Origin: Paenibacillus ginsengihumi DSM 21568
GTDB lineage: Bacteria; Bacillota; Bacilli; Paenibacillales; NBRC-103111
DNA: 64,000 nt
Assembly (NCBI RefSeq): GCF_000380965.1
Contig: NZ_KB905568.1
Location: 1-64,000 of the forward strand
Direction: 5' to 3'
Every line of letters begins with the position of its first letter. Within the stretch, counting starts at the first letter, position 1. A model generated the notes under the pieces. It was not told the DNA's origin. It did no database searches and saw only the letters and a program-made list of their open reading frames with translations. This document shows, in pieces, positions 17,363 to 26,303 of the stretch. Position numbers and translations under genes: made by a program.

Positions 17363-18076
17363 ATGCCGCCTATTTTGAACAACGATTGGATGCCGCTGCT
17401 TGCGGCCGAATTCGAGAAGCCTTATTATTTGCAGCTCAGGCAGTTCCTGAAGCGGGAATACGCCTCGCGCACCATCTATCCGGACATGCACGATATCTTT
17501 AATGCGCTGCATTATACGGCCTACCGGGACGTGAAGGTCGTCATTCTCGGGCAGGACCCGTATCACGGGCCGGGGCAGGCGCACGGCCTCAGCTTTTCCG
17601 TGAAGCCCGGCGTCCCCGCACCGCCGTCGCTGCAAAACATGCTCAAGGAGCTGCAGAGCGATATAGGCTGCGCCATCCCCGACAACGGCTGCCTGGTGCC
17701 ATGGGCGAAGCAGGGCGTGCTGCTGCTCAACACTGTGCTGACGGTGCGGGAAGGGCAGGCCAACTCGCACAAGGGTCAAGGCTGGGAGCAGTTTACCGAC
17801 CGGGTGATCGAGCTGCTGAACGAGCGGGAGCAGCCGGTCGTCTTCATCCTGTGGGGCAGCCACGCGCAGCAAAAGGCGCATTTCATCGACGGGAGCCGCC
17901 ACGGCATTGTGCGCTCGCCGCACCCGAGCCCGTTGTCAGCGCACCGCGGCTTCTTCGGGAGCAGGCCGTATTCCCAGGCCAACGCCTTCCTGCGCCAATT
18001 CGGCCGCGAGCCGATCGATTGGCAATTGCCGAATCTCGGCAGCTCCTGGAAGGAAACGGCTGCTTCCCGGGATTGA
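17363..18076 (+). CDS. ung: Uracil-DNA glycosylase, family 1
   Basis: 237 residues from the ATG at 17363 (GGAGG twelve bases upstream); an in-frame ATG at 17312 has no site and adds 17 atypical residues. Catalytic motif [20 protein letters not shown] with the water-activating Asp, the Leu/His motif [15 protein letters not shown] with the DNA-intercalating region, and [18 protein letters not shown] are all present. It removes uracil from DNA at the start of base-excision repair. Monocistronic, between the ara genes and a terminator region. Confidence 0.96.
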   Translation: MPPILNNDWMPLLAAEFEKPYYLQLRQFLKREYASRTIYPDMHDIFNALHYTAYRDVKVVILGQDPYHGPGQAHGLSFSVKPGVPAPPSLQNMLKELQSDIGCAIPDNGCLVPWAKQGVLLLNTVLTVREGQANSHKGQGWEQFTDRVIELLNEREQPVVFILWGSHAQQKAHFIDGSRHGIVRSPHPSPLSAHRGFFGSRPYSQANAFLRQFGREPIDWQLPNLGSSWKETAASRD

Positions 18077-18313
18077 GGCGGGGGCGATCCAGCCTTTTTA
18101 CCCTCTTGCCAATCATCGCATCCGGAATATATATTAGTGAGGAGATGATCCGGCGCCAGGCTGCAAGCCCCGACGGAATCGGCCAATACCTGTGCGAAAA
18201 TGAGGGCCGATCAGCAATGAAGCCACTGTGGACTATGCGCGGATTGAATTTTTCCTATTATGCCACCTCCGCTGCGACGCCAGCGATACGGCTCGCGCTG
18301 ACAGGATGCAGCA
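18077..18313. other. Non-coding region after ung
   Basis: About 240 bases ahead of the terminator hairpin. Small frames exist but none has both a spaced ribosome binding site and a plausible product. Nothing structured is evident. Confidence 0.35.
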
Positions 18314-18360
18314 GAAAAAAAGGACGGAACCGGCCCTAAAGCCGATATCCGTCCTTCTTT
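18314..18360. terminator. Bidirectional terminator
   Basis: Stem AAGGACGGA-ACCGGC / GCCGAT-ATCCGTCCTT between an A-run on the left and CTTTC on the right. It serves ung on the plus strand and the 64-aa gene on the minus strand. Confidence 0.75.
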
Positions 18361-18480
18361 CGTCTAATCGAATCGTCAAGACTTATTGTCCTGACATGCG
18401 CGGAGCGTTCTTAAGCGTTCGCGAAGGAGCGCCGGTATGGAAGGCTCCTTGCGGAGCGATAAAGCGCCCGCCCGAAAGCG

Positions 18481-18675
18481 TTAATGCAGATAGGCGCCTT
18501 TCTGGTGTTCGGAGATGCTGTGCTGGATGATTTCCATGGCGTCCTCGGCCTGCAGAGCTTCCAATCCGTTGCGCAGTACAATGACGGAATCCAGTTCATC
18601 CCGTTTCAAAAAATCGTACATTTCCGGTGTCAAGCGCATGACGATCGTTGCCAACTTTACCGTTTCCACATTCAT
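18481..18675 (-). CDS. Small conserved hypothetical protein, 64 aa
   Basis: 64 residues from the ATG at 18675, preceded by AAGGGAAGGGTG; a longer in-frame reading to 18747 has no site. The sequence starts MNVETVKLATIVMRLTPEM and ends EIIQHSISEHQKGAYLH. It is soluble and mainly helical, without a recognised domain. An extended -10 promoter lies 85 bases upstream. The position, convergent with the ung terminator, shows it is transcribed alone. Confidence 0.75.
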   Translation of the reverse strand: MNVETVKLATIVMRLTPEMYDFLKRDELDSVIVLRNGLEALQAEDAMEIIQHSISEHQKGAYLH

Positions 18676-18760
18676 CACCCTTCCCTTCCTTAAATTAAAG
18701 GTGTTCCGGAGGACAAAACGCGATAAACCAGGTAAAGCCGAGGACAACTTATCTGAAACT

Positions 18761-18769
18761 ATTATAGCA
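18761..18769 (-). promoter_or_regulatory. Extended -10 promoter of the 64-aa gene
   Basis: Minus-strand TGCTATAAT (TGn plus TATAAT) at 18769-18761, about 85 bases before the start; no clear -35, as usual for extended -10 promoters. Confidence 0.6.
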
Positions 18770-18825
18770 TAAAAGCGCGGGCTTATGGAGCCTTGTTTTT
18801 GCCCGGCGATGCCCGGAAATTGTTG

Positions 18826-19659
18826 TCAGGAGCGGCGGAATAATCCCATGACGCCGGTCGTTTCCACGATATTGACGAAAGCCTGCGGGTCCCACTGCCG
18901 GAGGATCGCCTGCACATCGTTCAATTCGTATCGGGTGATGACCGTCATCAGCATATGCTGCGGCTGCTTCGTGAACGCCCCTTCTGTCTGAAGGACGGTG
19001 ATGCCGCGCTGCAGCTTGGACATTTTAGGCAGCAAAATGTCTTTTTTCCGCGTGACGACGAATACGGTGACCTTGACATGGCGGATATGAATCGCATCGA
19101 CGATTTTCACGGTGATGTATATGGACAGCAGGGAGTAAAGCGCCAAATCCCAGTTTTGCTCGTAATATCCGAGGGCGACAATGACGATTCCGTTCATGAC
19201 GAACAAAATCGCGCCGAGCGGAAAATCGCGCTTGCGGGTGAGGATATACCCGAGAATGTCGAAGCCGCCGGTCGAGCCTCCCGACCTCATCGCCAGGCCC
19301 GTGCCGATGCCGAGCAGCACGCCTCCCGTGACCGCGTTGAGGATCAGATCCTCGGCGACCGGAACGGCCGGAAGCCATCGGAGGAACAAGGAGGTCAATA
19401 CGACGGAGACGACGCTTAGCAGGATGAATTTGCGGCCGACCGTGATGAGTCCCCAGATGAGCACCGGGGCGTTCAGCGCCATGTACAACAGCGATACATC
19501 CCACCCCGTTATGTAGGAGATGAGCATGGACAGGCCCGACATGCCGCCGCTCAGCAGCTGATGGGGGATCATGAAGAGATTGAAGCAGATAGCCGACAGG
19601 ATCGCGCTGGCGACGGCCGCCAGCAACCCCCCGAGCCAGGAGCGCTGAAGCCAGAACAA
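18826..19659 (-). CDS. YitT family membrane protein (DUF161 plus DUF2179)
   Basis: 277 residues from a TTG at 19659 with GGAGGTG upstream. Five or six membrane segments occupy residues about 10-200 (SAICFNLFMIPHQLLSGGMSGLSML is the family's opening; GGVLLGIGTGLAMRSGGSTGGFDI is its most conserved loop). Residues about 215-275 form the cytosolic DUF2179 domain (GITVLQTEGAFTKQPQHMLM, then MTVITRYELNDVQAILRQWDP). The biochemical role of the family is unsettled. It lies 50 bases behind the DUF4247 lipoprotein gene and may be part of the same transcript, although a terminator-like hairpin lies between them. Confidence 0.9.
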   Translation of the reverse strand: MFWLQRSWLGGLLAAVASAILSAICFNLFMIPHQLLSGGMSGLSMLISYITGWDVSLLYMALNAPVLIWGLITVGRKFILLSVVSVVLTSLFLRWLPAVPVAEDLILNAVTGGVLLGIGTGLAMRSGGSTGGFDILGYILTRKRDFPLGAILFVMNGIVIVALGYYEQNWDLALYSLLSIYITVKIVDAIHIRHVKVTVFVVTRKKDILLPKMSKLQRGITVLQTEGAFTKQPQHMLMTVITRYELNDVQAILRQWDPQAFVNIVETTGVMGLFRRS

Positions 19660-19661
19660 GG

Positions 19662-19703
19662 AAAAACACCTCCTCAGACCTTAGTATGGGTCAGCGGAGG
19701 TGG
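19662..19703 (-). promoter_or_regulatory. Hairpin enclosing the yitT ribosome binding site
   Basis: On the minus strand CACCTCC pairs with GGAGGTG, with GACC/GGTC inside, followed by TTTTT and, two bases later, the TTG start of the YitT gene. It reads either as an intrinsic terminator for the DUF4247 gene or as a structure hiding the Shine-Dalgarno sequence. Confidence 0.65.
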
Positions 19704-19709
19704 CTTCAA

Positions 19710-20411
19710 TCATCGGCGTCGGAACGAGCCCGAGCGCGAGCTCGTTTTCGGCTTGATGCTCTTCGGCGTGCTCTTGAAAGTCGGCGTGGAGCCGTCGCTT
19801 TTTCGTATTTTGCTCGAGGAAGACGAGCTGCTTGTCGTGCCGGACGACTTGCCGGCCGATCCGGAGGTCGTAAAGCTTCCCGTGCGGCTGGAAGTGGTCG
19901 GCGTCTGCTTGGTGTCGGATTTGGCGGCGGTACCGGTATTCTTGCCGCTGTCGGTATACGTCTTGGTCGACGTATAGCCGCGGTAATCGGTCCCCTTGTT
20001 GGACCAGCTGCTGCCAAACAGCGATTGCAGCAGGGTGGCGGCGATATAGCCTTCCAGGAACGAGGAATCGTAATGCTCCTTCGCATATTCGATGGAATCG
20101 ACCTGGACCAGCGTATTGCTCTCGTTCTCCGTATCCTTCTGCACATTGACGATCTTGTTGTTATATACCAGGAACATCTGCTCGGCCGACTCTTTGCTGA
20201 TTTCCTCCGGCTTCTCCTGCGCGGCGATCTCCTTGGCGACCGTCGGCACATCTTTGCCCTCGACCGAATATATTTTTGCTGTGCTCTTTCCCTGGCCCTG
20301 CACGTCGATCAGCGAATAATTGTGCTTGATATAATTGCTCGCGTCGCCGCATGCCGCCAGAACGAGGGCGAATACGAGCCAAATCGATATCCATTTGGAC
20401 GTTCTCTTCAC
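19710..20411 (-). CDS. DUF4247 family lipoprotein
   Basis: 233 residues from the GTG at 20411, which has AGGAGG nine bases upstream; another in-frame GTG at 20423 is too close to that site. The signal peptide ends in the lipobox LAAC (ISIWLVFALVLAACGD), so the protein is membrane-anchored outside the cell. Residues about 25-130 are the DUF4247 domain (YSLIDVQGQGKSTAKIYSVE, DSSFLEGYIAATLLQSLFG). The C-terminal 100 residues are a Ser/Thr/Lys/Gly-rich disordered tail. Neighbour DUF4178 is its frequent partner; both families occur in gene clusters around PspA-type envelope stress proteins in Firmicutes. Confidence 0.88.
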   Translation of the reverse strand: MKRTSKWISIWLVFALVLAACGDASNYIKHNYSLIDVQGQGKSTAKIYSVEGKDVPTVAKEIAAQEKPEEISKESAEQMFLVYNNKIVNVQKDTENESNTLVQVDSIEYAKEHYDSSFLEGYIAATLLQSLFGSSWSNKGTDYRGYTSTKTYTDSGKNTGTAAKSDTKQTPTTSSRTGSFTTSGSAGKSSGTTSSSSSSSKIRKSDGSTPTFKSTPKSIKPKTSSRSGSFRRR

Positions 20412-20469
20412 GGGAACGCTCACCTCCTGTTGCTTGTTGCCCGGGTGCCCGGATGACGGGGCCCTGCAG

Positions 20470-21009
20470 CTACAGCGATCCTTTCAAAAAACGAATCTGT
20501 CCGCCCGGCGTCCGGCTGCCTTCCATGGCGACATATTTGCCGTCCTGCCACTGCAGGAAGAAGTAACGCCCTCCGTCGGCGAAGTATTTCCAGATCATCA
20601 CTTCATCGCCGCCGCGAAAATCGGTCCGGCCCTCCGTGCGCACAAGGTCGCTTCGGTTATGCTCCAGATAGTACATCGCGCCGTCTCCCATATCGAGCTC
20701 GGTCGGCACATCGTGCGGATCGTCCAGCGAGCCTTCGATAAATTCGCACAAGTAGCAGTCGTAGGTGCGGCCCTTCTCGACCAGCAGGCAGGCGTAATGG
20801 TTCCCGTTCTGCAAATAATAGGCGAACCGGTGCGGCGGAAAGCCGCGGTCGAAATAGACGGCTTTGCCCGATACGACGTACTCCTCCAGATCGACGGTAA
20901 CGATATCGCCGACGGCCGTCTCCTCGAACGGGTTCGCTTCTTTGACGGGAGGCTGCGCCTGCTCTTTGTTGCTGTTTATGATGGAACGGACTCTTTTCCA
21001 CAAGGACAT
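20470..21009 (-). CDS. DUF4178 domain protein
   Basis: 179 residues from the ATG at 21009 with AAAGGGG nine bases upstream; a longer in-frame reading to 21216 has no site. DUF4178 features are clear: VGDIVTVDLEEYVVSGKAVYF at residues 33-53, then beta-rich segments with NRSDLVRTEGR and FFLQWQDGKYVAMEG near the end. No membrane segment. It is the first gene of a DUF4178-DUF4247(-YitT) transcription unit. The function is unknown; membrane stress is suggested by the genomic company this family keeps, not by the sequence. Confidence 0.88.
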   Translation of the reverse strand: MSLWKRVRSIINSNKEQAQPPVKEANPFEETAVGDIVTVDLEEYVVSGKAVYFDRGFPPHRFAYYLQNGNHYACLLVEKGRTYDCYLCEFIEGSLDDPHDVPTELDMGDGAMYYLEHNRSDLVRTEGRTDFRGGDEVMIWKYFADGGRYFFLQWQDGKYVAMEGSRTPGGQIRFLKGSL

Positions 21010-21156
21010 GGACGATAACCCCTTTAGCCTGGAATAAGATGATACGTTTTCCTTGATGATGCGCTTCTCATATCGATGTTTCGTTACACAGATTATATAC
21101 GATTTTCCCGACTTTCGGTTTCGTCTTCGTATTTTCTGGTATATGGATGACGGTTG

Positions 21157-21165
21157 TGGTATAAT
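21157..21165 (+). promoter_or_regulatory. Extended -10 promoter of cshA
   Basis: TGGTATAAT at 21157-21165 predicts a transcript start near 21172 and so a leader of roughly 140 bases before the TTG start of cshA. No good -35. Confidence 0.55.
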
Positions 21166-21314
21166 ACTAAAGATATTCTTAAGTGCGGCCTTGAAGATTT
21201 CGCTTGCGACATGCACGCCAAGTCAGTTCATGTGAATGGAAGATAGAAAAGATAGGAGTCGGACTTAAGGGTATAAATAAATGAGACCCTCTACACAAAG
21301 GAGAATGAAATCAT

Positions 21315-22898
21315 TTGAAAACATTCAGCGAATTCGGACTTGAGGCAAAGGTACTCCGCGCCATTACGGAAATGGGCTTTGAAGAAGCGACCCCGATTCA
21401 GGAAAAGGCGATTCCGGTGGCGCTGGAGAACCGCGACCTGATCGGCCAGGCGCAGACCGGCACGGGCAAAACGGCCGCTTTCGGCATTCCGCTCGTCAAC
21501 AAGATTGACGTGAAGGAAGATCGCATCGTGGCGCTGGTGATGTGCCCGACGCGCGAGCTGGCCATTCAGGTAGCCGAAGAGATCGAGAAGCTCGGGCGGT
21601 TTAAAGGTATCCGCAGCCTGCCCATTTACGGCGGCCAGGATATCGTCAAGCAAATCCGGGCACTTCGCAAAAAGCCCCAGATCATTATCGGCACGCCGGG
21701 GCGTCTGCTTGACCATATCAACCGCAAGACGATCAAGCTGGACGACGTTCAGACGGTCGTGCTGGACGAAGCGGACGAAATGCTCGATATGGGCTTTATG
21801 GACGATATTCAGACCATTTTGAGCCTTGTCCCGGAAGAGCGCAACACGATGCTGTTCTCGGCTACGATGCCGCCGAATATTCAGAAGCTTGCCCAGCAGT
21901 TTTTGCGCAATCCGGAGCATGTGTCGGTCATTCCGAAGCAGATCAGCGCTCCGTCCATCGAGCAGGCGTACATCGAGGTGCACGAGCGCCAGAAGTTCGA
22001 AGCGCTGTGCCGCCTGATCGACATGGAGGCGCCGGATTTGGCGATCATCTTCGGGCGCACGAAGCGCCGCGTCGACGAGCTGTCGGAGGCGCTGCAGAAG
22101 CGCGGCTATACGGCGGAAGGGCTGCACGGGGACCTGTCGCAAAATCAGCGCGATAACGTCATGCGCAAATTCCGCGACGGCAGCATCGACGTGCTGGTCG
22201 CAACGGACGTCGCCGCGCGTGGCCTGGACGTATCCGGCGTGACGCACGTCATCAACTTTGACCTGCCGCAGGACCCGGAAAGCTACGTTCACCGGATCGG
22301 TCGAACGGGACGCGCCGGCAAGGAAGGCGTCGCGTACACATTCGTTACGCCGCGCGAAATCGACCATCTGTACTTCATCGAGAGAGTAACCCGCCATCGC
22401 ATCGCCCGCAAGCCGATGCCGACGTTGGCCGAAGCGATCGAAGGCAAGCAGAAGGTGACGGCAGAGCGCGTCATGTCCGTGCTGCAGAGCGATGAGCACA
22501 ACGAATACAAAGGCCTGGCGATTACGCTCCTGGAGCAGCACGATTCAGTGCATCTCTTGGCCGCTGCGCTCAAGCTGCTGACGGGCGACCGCAACGATGT
22601 CGTGATCGAGCTGACGCCGGAGGACCCGATCCGCGCGAAAAAGCGCCGCTTCGACGTCCGCTCGGCAGGCCGCAAGCCGTCGGGCTACGGCGGACATCGC
22701 CGCGATGGCCGCGGCGGCTACGATCGCGACCGCGGCGGTTACGGCGGAGGCCGCGGAGGCCGGAGAGACTACGGGCGCGATCATGGCCGCGACGGCCGGG
22801 ACTATCGAGGCCGCCATTCGGAAGGCCGCGACAGCCGGGAAGGCCGCAGCAATTACTCGCGCTCGGGTGACCGTTCGAACGAAGGGTCGCTCGTCTAA
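21315..22898 (+). CDS. cshA: DEAD-box RNA helicase, CshA type
   Basis: 527 residues from a TTG at 21315 with AAAGGAG upstream; the nearby ATG is out of frame. All DEAD-box motifs are present in order: [10 protein letters not shown] (Q motif), AQTGTGKT (I), PTRELA (Ia), [17 protein letters not shown] (II, DEAD), SATMP (III), [20 protein letters not shown] (V) and [10 protein letters not shown] (VI). After a dimerisation region around residues 370-430 the tail from about 455 is a Gly-Arg-Asp-rich disordered segment with RGG-like repeats that likely bind RNA. CshA works with the RNA degradosome and in ribosome assembly, especially in the cold. Monocistronic, with a long leader. Confidence 0.93.
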   Translation: MKTFSEFGLEAKVLRAITEMGFEEATPIQEKAIPVALENRDLIGQAQTGTGKTAAFGIPLVNKIDVKEDRIVALVMCPTRELAIQVAEEIEKLGRFKGIRSLPIYGGQDIVKQIRALRKKPQIIIGTPGRLLDHINRKTIKLDDVQTVVLDEADEMLDMGFMDDIQTILSLVPEERNTMLFSATMPPNIQKLAQQFLRNPEHVSVIPKQISAPSIEQAYIEVHERQKFEALCRLIDMEAPDLAIIFGRTKRRVDELSEALQKRGYTAEGLHGDLSQNQRDNVMRKFRDGSIDVLVATDVAARGLDVSGVTHVINFDLPQDPESYVHRIGRTGRAGKEGVAYTFVTPREIDHLYFIERVTRHRIARKPMPTLAEAIEGKQKVTAERVMSVLQSDEHNEYKGLAITLLEQHDSVHLLAAALKLLTGDRNDVVIELTPEDPIRAKKRRFDVRSAGRKPSGYGGHRRDGRGGYDRDRGGYGGGRGGRRDYGRDHGRDGRDYRGRHSEGRDSREGRSNYSRSGDRSNEGSLV

Positions 22899-22929
22899 GG
22901 CGGCTCCAAGAGCATATACAGCATGGACC

Positions 22930-22966
22930 TGGGCGAAGCTTCTGCGAAGAGGCTTCGCCCTTTTTT
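22930..22966 (+). terminator. Terminator after cshA
   Basis: Stem GGGCGAAGC / GCTTCGCCC with an 11-base loop and T6. Confidence 0.93.
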
Positions 22967-23039
22967 GGCAAATTTTCGGGCCGCAGGACCTCGCTTCGCT
23001 AGCCCTCCGATTTGCGTTTTTGCTAGTCGTGGGCTTACG

Positions 23040-23152
23040 TTTTGCCGGGGCGAATCTTAAGCTAACGCAAGCCACAGAGCTTGTTTCCCTCGAAACCATC
23101 GATTTGAAATGGGGAAAATCCCCAAAGGGACGTTTGTCACTGGCGTTAGAGA
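23040..23152. repeat. Dispersed intergenic repeat, family 2, copy 1
   Basis: Shares with 62371-62563 the blocks TTTTGCCGGG, GCTAACGC, GCCACAGAG, TCGATTTGAAAT and GTTTGTCAC..GCGTTAGAGA in the same order. GCTAACGC (about 23061) and GCGTTAG (about 23142) are inverted relative to each other and bound the element. No coding frame. Confidence 0.7.
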
Positions 23153-23338
23153 GGATATGGTGATTCATGGCTCGCTCTTCCTTGAATGGACGCCGATAGG
23201 CGTTTTTCTATTTTCCTGCAACGTCCGGGGGCGGACGGCTACCTAGTTCGGACAAAATACGGTATAATATGAGCTATAACGATGAGGTAAACGCTTGCGA
23301 ATGCGGTTTGCCGGGCAAACTTCGAAGGGGGCATCGGT

Positions 23339-24220
23339 TTGGAATTTAAAGGCATGATGGGAGGGCTTTACCGCATCTCCGAGTGGATTATGCGGCTATC
23401 GGTCATCAATGTGCTGTGGATTGTGTGCGGGATTCCGTTTTTCTTTCTGGGACTTGGCCTGCTGCAGTCGCAAACGGCCGAACAAGTATTTTCAAATTTT
23501 GTGCTGATGGCGGCGGTCGCTCCGTTCACGGTGTTTCCAGCTACGTCGGCTATGTTTTCGGTCGCCCGCAAATGGCTGACGGGGGAAGAGGACGCTCCGT
23601 TGTTCAAGACATTTTTCAAATCGTATAAGCAAAACTATTTGCAAAGCATGCTCGGCGGCCTTGTATATATTGTGCTGGGGGTTGTGCTGTATACCAACTT
23701 CCGTTTTTACGGGGGGCAGACGGGAACGCTCGGCATTTTGCGCTTTCTCGTGCTGTCTTTGTCGGTGCTGCTGTGTATTTCGCTGTTTCACTTTTTCTCG
23801 ATTTTGTCCCATCTTCATATGAAGCTGCTGCACATCGTCAAAAATGCGTTTCTGATCACGATCGGCAGCCCGGTTCGGTCGCTCTCGATGGTCGTGCTGA
23901 ACGGTATCGTGCTGTATGTCAGCTTCACGAAGTTCACGTTTCTGATTCCCTTTTTTATGGGCAGCCTGATCGCAATTGTCTCGTTCTGGCATTTTAATCT
24001 TATTTTCAGCAAAATGCAGGAGCAGCAGCAGAAGCTGGCGGAGAAAGAAGCTGGGCAGGAGGAAGCGTCAGAGGAAGGAACAGAAGCGGAAGGAACGGCT
24101 GCAAGCTTGCCTGACGGAGGCCGAAGCGGCGATATGGACCGTGCTGAAGAAAGGGAAGGGCGAGACGCGGAGCGGTCCGCTGCGGAACGGAACGCCTTGC
24201 CGGACGAGCCGCGGAAATAA
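23339..24220 (+). CDS. YesL family membrane protein (DUF624)
   Basis: 293 residues from a TTG at 23339 with GAAGGGGG upstream. The opening GLYRISEWIMRLSVINVLWIVCGIPFF is diagnostic of DUF624/YesL. Five membrane segments lie at roughly residues 20-45, 50-75, 105-130, 135-160 and 180-225. The last 65 residues are a highly charged, Glu-rich, probably disordered cytosolic tail not typical of the family. YesL homologues often sit near sugar or polysaccharide utilisation genes; here none is adjacent. Promoter TATAAT at 23263-23268. Confidence 0.88.
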   Translation: MEFKGMMGGLYRISEWIMRLSVINVLWIVCGIPFFFLGLGLLQSQTAEQVFSNFVLMAAVAPFTVFPATSAMFSVARKWLTGEEDAPLFKTFFKSYKQNYLQSMLGGLVYIVLGVVLYTNFRFYGGQTGTLGILRFLVLSLSVLLCISLFHFFSILSHLHMKLLHIVKNAFLITIGSPVRSLSMVVLNGIVLYVSFTKFTFLIPFFMGSLIAIVSFWHFNLIFSKMQEQQQKLAEKEAGQEEASEEGTEAEGTAASLPDGGRSGDMDRAEEREGRDAERSAAERNALPDEPRK

Positions 24221-24313
24221 CCTGTCCGGGTATAAAAGGGTGCAGAATGTGACAATCTATGATCAAGCCCCGACAATTTTCCGCTAATGGAAGCAGAATA
24301 TCTCGAAACGAGG

Positions 24314-24342
24314 TTTACTTTTCAAGGGGAAGCCAATATAAT
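24314..24342 (+). promoter_or_regulatory. Promoter of 6S RNA
   Basis: TTTACT (24314-24319) and TATAAT (24337-24342) are 17 bases apart, predicting a start at about 24349. Confidence 0.7.
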
Positions 24343-24348
24343 AGGGTT

Positions 24349-24530
24349 AATCAAATCCTGCGATGTACGTTTCGATTTCTAGTGTTTTGAACCAATGGTT
24401 TGTTTCAAGGGAGTCCTACATTGAACCGCGGCTGGCATGCCCTCGAAAAGGGACGTCAAAATCGGTTCTGCGGACACCCACCTGCGAGAGCGGGTTTCGA
24501 AACAATAGGTCGGACGGCATATGCGGGGAT
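24349..24530 (+). ncRNA. ssrS: 6S RNA (SsrS/BsrA type)
   Basis: A gene-free stretch of about 180 bases lies between a good sigma-A promoter and a T8 run. The 5' and 3' parts pair (TCCTGC with GCGGGGA; GTTTCGA 24369-24375 with TCGAAAC 24497-24503), the middle is an open bubble, and the top is a hairpin with GAACCG/CGGTTC and CCC/GGG arms. The block GACACCCACCT followed by GGGTT and later GGACGGCAT with GGGGATT lines up with the 3' part of E. coli 6S RNA as I recall it, including the CGGCAT near the end. 6S RNA mimics an open promoter and binds sigma-70-type holoenzyme in stationary phase. A covariance search would settle it. Confidence 0.78.
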
Positions 24531-24591
24531 TTTTTTTGTCCATTTGCCGATATGGACGGAGGGCATCAACAGCGAACGTTTAGGACAAAGC

Positions 24592-24619
24592 CAACTTGAC
24601 GAGAGCAGTTGGCTTTTTA
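24592..24619 (+). terminator. Terminator hairpin downstream of 6S RNA
   Basis: Stem AAGCCAACT / AGTTGGCTT with a 10-base loop and T5. Confidence 0.75.
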
Positions 24620-24649
24620 TGTGTGTAACATTTTGGGTAGATATAGCAA

Positions 24650-24691
24650 AAGCCCTATTAGCGGGTCGTTTTCAGCGAATAGGGCTAATGC
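24650..24691 (-). terminator. Terminator of xylB
   Basis: On the minus strand AGCCCTATTCGC pairs with GCTAATAGGGCT, followed by TTTT; it stands about 35 bases past the xylB stop. Confidence 0.75.
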
Positions 24692-24723
24692 GCTGGCGCC
24701 ACGGCGTGGCGCAGGAAGTCTGT

Positions 24724-26256
24724 TTAGCCTTCCGCGACAAGATCGGTCAGCTGGTGCGACGTCGCCTTCAGCGTGTCGTACAGCGTGCGATATACCGCAT
24801 AGAACGACTCGTACCGGGAGCGGCTCGCCGGATTCGGCTCTGTGCGGGTGACGGGGCGTATCCAGCGGTCGCACAACTCGGTGATATCGACGTTCCGCAC
24901 GCCGGAGGCGGCCATGACGGCGGCGCCGTAAGCGGGGCCGTCGGTCGAATTGACGGTGACGACGGGCAAGCCGAAAATATCGGCGATCATCTGCCGCCAG
25001 AACGGGCTGCGCGCGCCGCCGCCGTTCACGCGCAGCTCCCGGATTTGGATGCCGGACTGCTTGACAAGCTCCATCGAATCCCGCAGCCCGAAGGTGATGC
25101 CTTCGAGCACAGCGCGAGTCAGGTGCGCTTTGGAATGCCGGACCGTCAGGCCGATGAAGGCGCCGCGCGCTTTCGGATCGGGGTGCGGCGTCCGTTCGCC
25201 CGATAAATACGGCAGGAACAGCAGGCCTTCGCTGCCGAGCGGGGCCGTCTCGGCGAGGGCGGTCAAATATTCGTAGACGTCGCGGCCCTCCGCCTTGGCC
25301 TTATGCAGCTCTTCAAACGCGAAATGGTTTTTCCACCACTGGAACGATCCGCCGGCTGCCAGCATGACGCCCATGCGATGCCACCGTCCGGGGACGCCAT
25401 GGCAGAACGCATGCAGCCGGCAGAGCGGGTCGGCCTCATACGTATCGTCGTGGACGAAGACGACGCCCGAGGTGCCGAGCGCGACCGAGGCGATTCCTTC
25501 GCGGACGACGCCTACGCCGACAGCGCCGCACGCCTGGTCGCCGCCGCCGGCCACGACCGGGGTACCTTCCGCAAGGCCTGTCAATTGCGCCGCTTCGGCG
25601 GTGAGGCGGCCGGCGATATCGTTGCTCTCGTACAGCGGAGGCAGCCATTCGGCGGGAATGCCGAGACGCTGCAGCACTTCCTCAGACCAGCGGCGGCGAG
25701 CGACATCAAGCAGCAGCGTGCCGCTGGCGTCCGCCATATCCATGCCGAATTCCCCTGTCAGCTGCAGGCGGACGTAATCTTTCGGCAGCATCAGGTGAGC
25801 CGTCCGGGCAAAATGCTCCGGCTCATGCTTGCGCAGCCAAATCACTTTCGGCGCCGTAAAGCCGGTCAGCGCGCGGTTGCCGGTCAGCCGGGCAAGCTCC
25901 TGCTGCCCGATCGTCGCTTCGATCCAATCGCATTCCGCGGCCGTCCGCTGATCGCACCATAAGAGGGCCGGGCGGACGACGCGCAGCTCCTTATCGAGGA
26001 ATACAGAGCCGTGCATTTGGCCCGAGAGCCCGACGCCGGCAATCTCGCTGCCGGGAATGGCGGCGTCCGCGAGAAGCGCTCGGATGCATGCCGCGGTTTT
26101 CGTCCACCAGTCTTCTGGATGCTGCTCGGCCCAGCCCGGCTGAGGGGTGTGCAGCGGGTATTCCTCGCTCCTTGAGGCCGCTACGGCGCCGTCCTCGCCG
26201 ACGAGAATGCACTTGACCGCCGATGTCCCCAAATCGATTCCCAAAAAATAAGCCAT
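24724..26256 (-). CDS. xylB: Xylulokinase
   Basis: 510 residues from an ATG at 26256 with GGAGGAA upstream. FGGY carbohydrate kinase features: YFLGIDLGTSAVKCILV, GVGLSGQMHGSVFLD (the QMHG motif typical of xylulokinase), LPKDYVRLQLTGEFGMDMADASGTLLLD, ALGTSGVVF and INGGGA-like VNGGGARSPFWRQMIADIFG. It phosphorylates D-xylulose to xylulose 5-phosphate. The isomerase xylA and the regulator xylR are not adjacent, so it is an isolated copy, but an operator-like inverted repeat precedes it. Both this gene and araDB feed xylulose 5-phosphate. Confidence 0.94.
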   Translation of the reverse strand: MAYFLGIDLGTSAVKCILVGEDGAVAASRSEEYPLHTPQPGWAEQHPEDWWTKTAACIRALLADAAIPGSEIAGVGLSGQMHGSVFLDKELRVVRPALLWCDQRTAAECDWIEATIGQQELARLTGNRALTGFTAPKVIWLRKHEPEHFARTAHLMLPKDYVRLQLTGEFGMDMADASGTLLLDVARRRWSEEVLQRLGIPAEWLPPLYESNDIAGRLTAEAAQLTGLAEGTPVVAGGGDQACGAVGVGVVREGIASVALGTSGVVFVHDDTYEADPLCRLHAFCHGVPGRWHRMGVMLAAGGSFQWWKNHFAFEELHKAKAEGRDVYEYLTALAETAPLGSEGLLFLPYLSGERTPHPDPKARGAFIGLTVRHSKAHLTRAVLEGITFGLRDSMELVKQSGIQIRELRVNGGGARSPFWRQMIADIFGLPVVTVNSTDGPAYGAAVMAASGVRNVDITELCDRWIRPVTRTEPNPASRSRYESFYAVYRTLYDTLKATSHQLTDLVAEG

Positions 26257-26303
26257 TGCATGTTCCTCCAGTCATCAGGCTTGATATTTAACCCCACGCA
26301 AAC

